From: Leeuwenhoekiella parthenopeia
GTDB taxonomy: Bacteria > Bacteroidota > Bacteroidia > Flavobacteriales > Flavobacteriaceae
DNA length: 45,639 nucleotides
Reading direction: 5' to 3'
Assembly: GCF_020782115.1 (NCBI RefSeq)
Contig: NZ_JAJGMW010000032.1
Location: forward strand, 1 to 45,639
Shown piece after piece: positions 39,725 to 45,639 of the stretch; the first letter of the stretch is position 1, and every line of letters starts with the position of its first letter. The translations under genes and the position numbers were made by a program. A model generated the notes under the pieces. That model ran no database searches. It was given only the letters and a program-made list of their open reading frames with translations, and was not told where the DNA came from.

Positions 39725-41113
39725 ATGCACATTCAAGATACCATTGCCGCATTAGCGACTGCTCCGGGTGCCGGGGCCATTGCCGTTATACGGGTTTCGG
39801 GCGAAAACGCGATCCCGCTTGTTTCTTCGGTTTTTAAGGCCAAAAGTGGAAAGATTCTGGAAGATCAGGAAAATCATACCCTGCATCTGGGCAATATTGT
39901 AGACGGAAGCCGAATCATTGACGAGGCGTTGGTATCCCTGTTTAAAGGAAAACGCTCCTATACCGGTGAACCTACCGTTGAGATCTCCTGCCACGGAAGC
40001 CCTTATATTCAGCAGGAAATTTTGCAGCTCCTCTTTAGAAAAGGCTGCCGCGCCGCAAAAGCCGGGGAGTTTACCCTGCGGGCCTTTATCAATGGAAAGA
40101 TGGATTTGAGTCAGGCGGAAGCCGTGGCCGACCTGATCGCCAGCGACAATGCCGGAGCACACCAGATCGCGATGCAGCAAATGCGTGGAGGTTTTAGTAA
40201 CGAAATCGCCCAGTTGCGTCAGGAACTGCTCAATTTTGCCTCCCTGATCGAGCTCGAACTCGACTTTGCCGAAGAAGATGTAGAGTTTGCCAACCGGGAA
40301 GAATTTCAGGAGCTTATCGCAAAAATCACCCGGGTTTTAAAACGCCTCATCGACTCCTTTGCCACAGGTAATGTGATTAAAAACGGAATCCCGGTTGCGA
40401 TTGTAGGCGAACCCAACGTAGGAAAATCTACTTTGCTAAATGCGCTGCTCAACGAGGAACGTGCCATTGTAAGCGATATCGCAGGTACCACGCGCGACAC
40501 TATTGAAGATGAACTCAGCATAGGCGGTATTGGTTTTCGCTTTATAGATACGGCCGGAATTCGCGAAACGGTAGACGTTATTGAAGGTTTGGGGATCAAA
40601 AAAACCTTTCAAAAAATAGAACAATCTCAGATCGTCATCTACTTATTTGATGCGGAAAAATTCAGAATTCAGAATTCAGAATTAAAAATTGAAATTGAAA
40701 AGATCAAAAATCAGTTTCCGCAGAAGCCCCTGGTTGTGGTGGCCAATAAAGTAGATAAACTCAGTGAAACCGCGCTAGCCGAACTCAAATCGCAAATCGC
40801 AAACCTGCACCTGCTCTCTGCTAAAAACAAAACCGGCGTTGAAGAACTCACCGATAAACTACTACAATTTGTAAACACCGGTGCCTTGCGCAATAACGAG
40901 ACTCTGGTGACTAACTCTCGTCATTACGATGCCCTGCTTAAAGCTTTAGAAGAAATTGAAAAAGTACAACTGGGTATTGATGCCGGGCTCAGCGGCGACC
41001 TGCTGGCCATAGACATTCGGGAGGCACTGTACCATTTTGGGGAGATCACCGGGCAGGTCACCAACGACGAATTGCTGGGCAATATCTTTGCTAATTTTTG
41101 TATTGGGAAATAG
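39725..41113 (+). CDS. mnmE: MnmE (TrmE), tRNA-modifying GTPase
   Basis: The 462-residue enzyme works with MnmG to modify the wobble uridine of several tRNAs. It opens MHIQDTIAALATAPGAGAIA, the conserved N terminus, so the longer frame to 39596 is rejected. The G domain starts at about residue 220, with GEPNVGKSTLLNALLNEERA (P-loop from Gly228), AGTTRDTIED, DTAGIRE and ANKVDK. The protein ends with the formate-folate-site signature FCIGK (Cys459). Residues about 312-324 in the G domain are encoded by a 7-base DNA repeat and read KFRIQNSELKIEIEK, an extra helix between the strands IVIYLFDA and LVVVANKVD. Confidence 0.97.
   Translation: MHIQDTIAALATAPGAGAIAVIRVSGENAIPLVSSVFKAKSGKILEDQENHTLHLGNIVDGSRIIDEALVSLFKGKRSYTGEPTVEISCHGSPYIQQEILQLLFRKGCRAAKAGEFTLRAFINGKMDLSQAEAVADLIASDNAGAHQIAMQQMRGGFSNEIAQLRQELLNFASLIELELDFAEEDVEFANREEFQELIAKITRVLKRLIDSFATGNVIKNGIPVAIVGEPNVGKSTLLNALLNEERAIVSDIAGTTRDTIEDELSIGGIGFRFIDTAGIRETVDVIEGLGIKKTFQKIEQSQIVIYLFDAEKFRIQNSELKIEIEKIKNQFPQKPLVVVANKVDKLSETALAELKSQIANLHLLSAKNKTGVEELTDKLLQFVNTGALRNNETLVTNSRHYDALLKALEEIEKVQLGIDAGLSGDLLAIDIREALYHFGEITGQVTNDELLGNIFANFCIGK
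40659..40697 (+). repeat. Heptameric AATTCAG repeat inside mnmE
   Basis: Three exact tandem copies of AATTCAG (40659-40679) run into AATTAAAAATTGAAATTG. The unit resembles the 7-base-periodic intergenic repeats at 37991, 38675 and (inverted) 38841. Here it is translated in frame. Confidence 0.8.
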
Positions 41114-41191
41114 ACCTTAACCTCCTGCAAACCAAATCATTTATTCTATTCAACTTCAGACTAATATCTGATTTTTAAATTTAGCTCTGAA

Positions 41192-41231
41192 AAAAGCGCA
41201 ATCCCCAAGCTACTAGCTGAGGATTGCGCTT
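41192..41231 (-). terminator. Terminator of the TonB receptor gene
   Basis: An 11-base-pair stem (AAGCGCAATCC and GGATTGCGCTT), with a 16-base inner segment that can form a second small stem, is followed on the minus strand by a T-run. It lies 72 bases after the receptor stop. On the plus strand there is no T-tract, so its effect on mnmE is less certain. Confidence 0.82.
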
Positions 41232-41302
41232 CAGGCTTGCAGCAACTACAATTCCGCTTAAAATCAAACGCCCGGAAATGAATTGGATCGTATTGACCTT
41301 GT

Positions 41303-43471
41303 CTAAAGCTTCCACTTAAACCCTCCGTTTATTACAAACCCATCTACAGGTGCGTAAATATCCCTGAAGTTGGGATCGTTTAAGCTTCCGGTGTAAATGG
41401 TGTCAAACCGCGTTTGTCGGGTGTCCAGCAGATTTTCGAAGTTTAAAAATAAGGAGAACTTTTCCCCGAGTTTCTTTTCGGTCATCACACCCAGAATCCA
41501 GTAGGCCTGCCCTGTAGTTCCTTCATTTAAAAGTTGTGGACTGTAATAATAGCCTTCCAGCCCGATCCAGAAATTTTCGTGCTTTTCATACATCAGTACA
41601 TTGTTTAGCCGGTGTTGCGCAACCAGGGGATATGGGCTGCTGGTACCCTGATAATGCTGGTTTACATCGGCCAGGGTATAGCCTATGAATAACTTAAAAT
41701 CCTGATATTTCCAGCGCATATTAGCCTCTATACCCTTGCTGTCGAGATAGCCATCAGGCTGATCGAACGAGTACATACTGCTTCCCGTTTGATTCAGCAG
41801 AAGCGGATCGTTGATACGGGTGTAAAACAAAAGCAGATTGGTAGAGAGGTTGAGCTCTGAAGTAATCGACCACTTGTAATTACCATCGAGGTTAAAGCCT
41901 ATAGAACGCTCTGCCCCGCTTTGATCTACAGCAATGGGCATGACATTTTGAAATTGCAGGCGCTCCACCTCTTCGGTAAAAACGGTAGGTGTTTTATAAC
42001 CCAGGCCACCACCTATTCTAAACGTAAGCAGGTTGGTAGGTTCAAACATCAAAGAAAATCTGGGCAACACAAAAGTGCCGTAATTGCTTTGGTAATCGGT
42101 GCGCAAGCCGGTTTCTAAAGTCCATCGTTCTTCAAAATCCCAGATATTTTGTGCAAAAGCGCCCAGGGTGTAATTGGTAAAACTCAAATCCTGACCGGCC
42201 GCCCCCTGTTGCTGCGTAAAATCGTCGGTCCATAAGTTTACACCTAGCACCCATTCGGTATCCCGGCCTGTGGTGGTATAATTAAGTTCAGAAAATGAGG
42301 CCACCTGCCGACCGCCAAAACTATAGTCCGGCACTTCAATTTCGCGCTCAAAAAGACTTATACTGTTTTTCAGGTTAAGGCTGGCAGTTTCAGACAGCGT
42401 ATAGCTCGCCTGTACCTGAGTTGAAAAGCGTTCCGTCGTGTTGCGCTCAAAATACCCGGTTTCACTATCTCCTTTCACATAATCGATGGCACCACCCAGG
42501 CGATCTTCGGTAACATAATTAAAGCCTGCGTTAATCGTGGTTTGATCATTCAGATACAGATAAAATTTCGGGTTTAGCGTAAAACGCTCAAACTTTGGAA
42601 TCGCGGTAAGTCCGTTATCTGCCGGATCGTATGGCGTACCCAGATTGTAAGAAGCAAAAACAGTAGTTCCGGTTTTACCGTATTTTTCCGAATAAAATCC
42701 GCTTAAGTCCAGCCCCAGTGCAGAAGTCCCATTGGCCATAAAACTGAGTTCGGGCTCCTCCTCCGGTGTCTTCGAAATCAAATTAACCAGACCGGCGATA
42801 GCCCCACCTCCATACAGGGTTGAGGATGCACCTTTTATCACTTCCACCTGTTTTAAATCGAGCGGGGCTATCTGCATCAGGCTGAGACCACCCGAATAGC
42901 CGGAATACAACGGGAGCCCATCGCGCAGCAGCTGTGTATATTTCCCGTCGAGGCCCTGTATGCGTATACTCGAATTGTAACTGGTGGCCGATATTTGCTG
43001 GGTTTGAATTCCGGTGCTTTCATTGAGCAACATACGAATATCTCCCGGTTTCATATTGCCTTTTTCGGCTAGTTCTTCACCCGCGATAAACTCGATGCGG
43101 GTGGGTATGTCCTGAAAAGTTCGGGAACTCCGGGTAGATTGGATGACCACTTCTTCCATTTCCTCTTCAGCCGGTTCCATATAAATGGTGGGGTTCTTAT
43201 CGGCCGGATTGAGCGGAAAGCTAAGGCTAAGGTTTTGGGTTTCAAAACCTACGTAGCGAATTTCAAGCGTGTAGGTACCATCAGGGATTCCGGTGATTTC
43301 CACAACCCCGTTGGCATCGCTAATGGCTCCTGTATTTAAGGATTGCATGCTTACGGAAACGCCGTAAAGCGGTTGCCGGGTTTCTGCATGTTTAAGGCTT
43401 GCTTTAAAGGTATTTTGGGCAAAAGCTGAACTGCATAACAGCATGAACAGCATCGTGATAGGATGTTTCAA
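41303..43471 (-). CDS. TonB-dependent outer-membrane receptor with carboxypeptidase-regulatory-like N terminus
   Basis: The 722-residue protein has a signal peptide (ending SSAFAQ). A CarboxypepD_reg-like domain follows at about 22-105 (LYGVSVSMQSLNTGAISD, TYTLEIRYVGFETQ). The plug domain is at about 115-225 (SSIRIQGLDGKYTQLLRDGL, VEVIKGASSTLYGGGAIAGL). A 22-strand barrel ends in NGGFKWKL. It imports a ligand with energy from TonB. It is too short and too lone to be a SusC polysaccharide importer. The upstream Cys-rich gene suggests a metal or metal-chelate ligand, which is inference from neighbourhood only. The two are 51 bases apart and probably cotranscribed. Confidence 0.94.
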   Translation of the reverse strand: MKHPITMLFMLLCSSAFAQNTFKASLKHAETRQPLYGVSVSMQSLNTGAISDANGVVEITGIPDGTYTLEIRYVGFETQNLSLSFPLNPADKNPTIYMEPAEEEMEEVVIQSTRSSRTFQDIPTRIEFIAGEELAEKGNMKPGDIRMLLNESTGIQTQQISATSYNSSIRIQGLDGKYTQLLRDGLPLYSGYSGGLSLMQIAPLDLKQVEVIKGASSTLYGGGAIAGLVNLISKTPEEEPELSFMANGTSALGLDLSGFYSEKYGKTGTTVFASYNLGTPYDPADNGLTAIPKFERFTLNPKFYLYLNDQTTINAGFNYVTEDRLGGAIDYVKGDSETGYFERNTTERFSTQVQASYTLSETASLNLKNSISLFEREIEVPDYSFGGRQVASFSELNYTTTGRDTEWVLGVNLWTDDFTQQQGAAGQDLSFTNYTLGAFAQNIWDFEERWTLETGLRTDYQSNYGTFVLPRFSLMFEPTNLLTFRIGGGLGYKTPTVFTEEVERLQFQNVMPIAVDQSGAERSIGFNLDGNYKWSITSELNLSTNLLLFYTRINDPLLLNQTGSSMYSFDQPDGYLDSKGIEANMRWKYQDFKLFIGYTLADVNQHYQGTSSPYPLVAQHRLNNVLMYEKHENFWIGLEGYYYSPQLLNEGTTGQAYWILGVMTEKKLGEKFSLFLNFENLLDTRQTRFDTIYTGSLNDPNFRDIYAPVDGFVINGGFKWKL

Positions 43472-43522
43472 AAGACTTCAATTTAGGTGATTAAAAAATT
43501 GGTTTTCAACAGGGTGAAAACA

Positions 43523-43846
43523 CTAAACGGATTGTAATCGAGCCCGGGGAGGCTTGAAGGAAGTCTCATGGTAATCTTCCCGGTAAAAATTGAATTTTGA
43601 AACCGGTACAGCCAGGGATACCTGCTCCTGAAGAAGAAAACAGGTCTCTAACTCCTGTATGGAAAAGCCGGTACAGCTCCCACAGGTAAAAAAGGGCGAA
43701 CAGGGTTCGTCACAGGGCGTATTTTCACAATCTGAAGATTCCTCACAGGATTGATGCTCCGTTGCATTTTCAAAATCACCTGTACAGCAATGAGTTGCAG
43801 ACAAAAACAAGGTCAAGCCGGTAAGCAGAAGTATCAACACGTTCAT
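43523..43846 (-). CDS. Small Cys-rich exported protein (DUF6660-like)
   Basis: This 107-residue protein has an N-terminal hydrophobic signal ending near SATHCC. A mature region of about 45 residues contains seven further cysteines (QSCEESSDCENTPCDEPCSP, then FFTCGSC and ETCF). The C-terminal tail ends YHETSFKPPRARLQSV, with the PPRA-like close I associate with a Bacteroidota family found beside heavy-metal efflux or uptake genes. The cysteine spacing could bind a metal or form disulfides outside the cytoplasm. It precedes the TonB receptor on the same strand. The family name is from memory. Confidence 0.7.
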   Translation of the reverse strand: MNVLILLLTGLTLFLSATHCCTGDFENATEHQSCEESSDCENTPCDEPCSPFFTCGSCTGFSIQELETCFLLQEQVSLAVPVSKFNFYREDYHETSFKPPRARLQSV

Positions 43847-43963
43847 CGGGTTAAAAATAGGGATTTTGAATACAGCTTTAAAGCTTCTGCTAAAGTTTGA
43901 TGCAGGGAACTCCGTTCATTTCACACTGCTGATTGCATCCTGGCGGTTTTCAGGAACTCCTTT

Positions 43964-44707
43964 TTAGTTGAGCGTATAAAGCGTCGTGACCAGGTTTCCC
44001 TTTGCTTCGGGAGCGGAAAGGCTGAGGAGTTCCCGGCTCTCTTTCACCTTAAGATGAAAAGGAGCTGCCAAAAGATCAACCCCACTCTGCTTTTTGAGTC
44101 GGATGCCCTGCCCGGAAATGAGATCTGCATTGGGTTCAAAAGGGGAATCGGGAAGATGTTCGGTAAGAATTACATACCTGAATGCATACAATTTGGGTAC
44201 AATTGCGCAGATCTCGGCGTTTGAAAGATGCTGCAATACCTGCCTTAAGAGCGCGCAATCTCCATCGGGCAAGGGATCTTTCGCAAGATCTAAAACTTCA
44301 AAGCTCAATTGCGGGGCTTGATAGTGTTTTTGATTATAGGCGATTAAATCTGGTACAATATCAACCGCCTTATAGCGCTGTGTATAGGGTACCAACCTGC
44401 TCCCCACGTTAAAATCGCCACAACCCAGATCACACACGCGCAGCGGTGGATTGAAACTCCTGAGAAATGCACCTGCCACTTCTACATAAGCGTTTACGGT
44501 TTTGGGGTCGTGCGAGCCGGCCCCCGAATAAAATGCTGCTTCGCCCTTACCCCACAGGTTCTTTTCATAGACCTGCGACATCGCAGCCTGAGTTGGCCAG
44601 GGAATTTTGTTTCGCTTCTTCACAGCTGCAAGATAGCATTCCTGTAGCGATGAAATTTTAGTGATCCGGTGATTTTGTACCCATTTAAACCGGTTAGGTT
44701 GAACCAC
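43964..44707 (-). CDS. Class I SAM-dependent methyltransferase
   Basis: The 247-residue protein has the Rossmann-fold SAM-binding motif VCDLGCGDFNVGSRL (motif I) and AVDIVPDLIAYN (motif II). Later blocks are LSFEVLDLAKDPLPDGDCAL and LRQVLQHLSNAEI. An N-terminal segment, IPWPTQAAMSQVYEKNLWG and YSGAGSHDP, is typical of a family of unknown substrate in Bacteroidota. ATG 44707 is used here; a GTG at 44623 would remove 28 weakly supported residues. The gene diverges from the unknown protein gene at 44780, and 117 bases separate it from the Cys-rich gene. Confidence 0.87.
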   Translation of the reverse strand: MVQPNRFKWVQNHRITKISSLQECYLAAVKKRNKIPWPTQAAMSQVYEKNLWGKGEAAFYSGAGSHDPKTVNAYVEVAGAFLRSFNPPLRVCDLGCGDFNVGSRLVPYTQRYKAVDIVPDLIAYNQKHYQAPQLSFEVLDLAKDPLPDGDCALLRQVLQHLSNAEICAIVPKLYAFRYVILTEHLPDSPFEPNADLISGQGIRLKKQSGVDLLAAPFHLKVKESRELLSLSAPEAKGNLVTTLYTLN

Positions 44708-44740
44708 TGCTATTTAAAGACAAGGGCCCAGTATATCAGC

Positions 44741-44748
44741 TATATTTG
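44741..44748 (+). promoter_or_regulatory. Candidate -7 box for the gene at 44780
   Basis: TATATTTG matches TAnnTTTG and ends 31 bases before the ATG at 44780. It lies inside the in-frame upstream extension that begins at 44669, arguing for the later start. Confidence 0.5.
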
Positions 44749-44779
44749 TTTTGATCTAATACGTGGAAACCCATTTTAT

Positions 44780-45406
44780 ATGCGAGACTTTAACCGGGAA
44801 AAAGAACAGCTGATAAGCGATCTGAAACTAGCTATTGCTGAGCATCCGGAAGAAAAAATTTTTGTTGAGATTCACAGGATACTGCTGGATTTGAACGGTC
44901 CGAAGCAATTGGTAAATCTTCCCGGCGCGATTGATAATGCAGGTTTGGCCGATTTTCAAAAGGCGATTTTAGCGAATCCTAAAAATAAAAGCTCTGAAGA
45001 AATTCGGAAACTTTTATCCAGATATGGTCAAAAAAAATATCCCGGTGTCTTAAGCAGGATGATCGTAGATGCGTTGGATTATAAATTTCATATTGGTGAG
45101 CGCATTATTGAATTTGAGCGTTATTTTTCTGATCCTACCAATTCTTTAATTTCAACTGACCTGAAAAAACTGGCTAAATACCTCCTGAAAAAAAATAGAA
45201 GCATTACCTATTGGGGAAAGGCCTGGTCCGGGAATAAAGCATATTGGATTTATTTTGATGCCGTTCTTGATGTCGAAAAGCTTCGGGCGAAATTCAATTT
45301 TGAAGAGCATGTTACTGTGCATCAAAATTCAGATCCTAAATCGGGTTTAGAAAAAGGATTTATCGATCAAAAAACGGGTGAAGGAATCATAGGCAGACTG
45401 CATTAA
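44780..45406 (+). CDS. Unknown protein, 208 residues
   Basis: From this ATG the protein opens MRDFNREKEQLISDLKLAIA. It has a helical N-terminal half with two similar segments (LAIAEHPEEKIFVEIHRILL and AILANPKNKSSEEIRKLLSR). The basic middle contains LKKLAKYLLKKNRSITYWGK. The C-terminal part contains AYWIYFDAVLDVEKLRAKFN and ends KTGEGIIGRLH. There is no signal peptide or membrane helix. I do not recognise a family. The gene is AT-rich and is followed only by the repeat remnant and the IS. Confidence 0.7.
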   Translation: MRDFNREKEQLISDLKLAIAEHPEEKIFVEIHRILLDLNGPKQLVNLPGAIDNAGLADFQKAILANPKNKSSEEIRKLLSRYGQKKYPGVLSRMIVDALDYKFHIGERIIEFERYFSDPTNSLISTDLKKLAKYLLKKNRSITYWGKAWSGNKAYWIYFDAVLDVEKLRAKFNFEEHVTVHQNSDPKSGLEKGFIDQKTGEGIIGRLH

Positions 45407-45440
45407 ACAACACGTAAACCCGGGATTTCCGGTTGACCCC

Positions 45441-45461
45441 ACCTGTTCGTGGGCGATTGTA
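45441..45461. repeat. Half of a REP-like hairpin cut by the IS
   Basis: ACCTGTTCGTGGGCGATTGT plus A corresponds to the left half of the hairpins at 38551 and 38043 (GTTTGTGCGCGATTGTA). The expected right arm TCGCG is replaced by the IS terminal repeat at 45462. Confidence 0.65.
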
Positions 45462-45639
45462 TGAGCATCCCCCCATTTGTAGGGCAGTTTTCAGCTTAAA
45501 TTAAGTTCCGGCTATATTGACTAAGCTGCTTTTTGTTGTTTGTTTAAATACTTTACCAGCGGTATTTCGTTTTCTATTCCCTGATGCCTTCTTTTTGTAT
45601 TGTAATAACTAAAATACGTTTTTAATTGTTGGTATAGAT
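45462..45639 (-). mobile_element. IS3-family insertion sequence, 3' end only (cut by window edge)
   Basis: The element begins with TGAGCATCCCCC, identical to the outer end of the IS at the left edge read in reverse. TAGG-x-CAGT a few bases further in is also shared between the two ends. Reading from right to left, the OrfB stop is at 45521, followed by about 59 bases to the terminal repeat. Orientation is the same as for the left copy, so the two elements are direct repeats bounding the window. Confidence 0.88.
45521..45639 (-). CDS. IS3-family transposase OrfB, C-terminal 38 codons
   Basis: The fragment reads LYQQLKTYFSYYNTKRRHQG and continues to a stop after KQQKAA. YYN-x-KRRHQG followed by a P-x-x-x-Y motif is the standard C terminus of the DDE integrase core of IS3-family OrfB proteins. 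The catalytic residues lie outside the window. Confidence 0.9.
   Translation of the reverse strand, partial: LYQQLKTYFSYYNTKRRHQGIENEIPLVKYLNKQQKAA

Noticed and set aside
44669-44779. 37-residue N-terminal extension of the unknown protein at 44780
   Set aside because: It overlaps the divergent methyltransferase gene and contains the TATATTTG promoter box.
1-45639. Composite transposon carrying the whole window
   Set aside because: The bounding ISs are in direct orientation, but the content is housekeeping genes (uvrA, mnmE, nth, sbcCD) with no typical cargo. Contig ends at repeated ISs are a simpler reading.

Overview
The window is chromosomal DNA of a flavobacterium (Bacteroidota, Flavobacteriaceae-like). 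The evidence is a giant secreted enzyme with a C-terminal type IX secretion tail, a CarboxypepD_reg-TonB receptor, many Bacteroidota lipoproteins, no Shine-Dalgarno sequences, and TAnnTTTG-type -7 promoter boxes. Both window ends lie inside IS3-family insertion sequences in the same orientation. They share the terminal repeat TGAGCATCCCCC (ends at 127 and 45462). The window therefore looks like a sequence bounded by repeated ISs rather than a plasmid or phage; no replication, conjugation or phage genes are visible.

Layout. 1-1406: IS end, a small membrane-protein gene broken by the IS and by a frameshift, a small lipoprotein, and a VOC/PhnB-like protein with a frameshifted C terminus. 1715-6415: a 1566-residue secreted GH128-type glucanase. 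6505-13625, all minus strand: a Tat-exported molybdenum hydroxylase (large subunit plus 2Fe-2S subunit), an S41 peptidase, a PAF-acetylhydrolase-like esterase, an EF-hand-like membrane protein and an RDD protein. 13907-20865: a BamA-like barrel, sbcD-sbcC, then two AT-rich accessory genes. 21308-24968: Xaa-Pro aminopeptidase plus DPP4-like S9 peptidase, an operon for proline-containing peptides. 25046-29556: two small exported or anchored proteins, a di-heme cytochrome c peroxidase (MauG/CcpA-like) and a PhoX-like lipoprotein with a collagen-like stalk. 29823-37988: bcp, nth, sigma factor and uvrA (oxidative stress and DNA repair), interrupted after nth by an accessory insert of about 3.1 kb. 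37989-38947: an island of dispersed repeats. 38948-45406: a secreted protein behind a sigma-54-like promoter, mnmE, a TonB receptor with a Cys-rich partner, a methyltransferase and an unknown protein.

The most unusual pattern is seen twice. Directly downstream of sbcC and of nth lies one AT-rich gene of about 0.5 kb encoding an unrecognised protein (157 and 161 residues), followed by a second, diverged copy of the host gene's own 3' end. In the nth case the two copies differ by four third-position synonymous changes over 106 bp. That says the second copy evolved as a working nth allele elsewhere and arrived by recombination. The same geometry at two unrelated housekeeping genes suggests a shared integration route for small cargo genes.

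Other points of note: a RAYT (REP-associated tyrosine transposase) gene with matching REP hairpins on both sides; a heptameric AATTCAG repeat inserted in frame in mnmE and related to intergenic repeats; an IS inserted in the loop of a REP-like hairpin; an overlooked 48-codon gene behind the sigma factor; UvrA and Nth that each lack part of the usual metal-binding cysteines; and likely leaderless starts for mnmE and the BamA-like gene.
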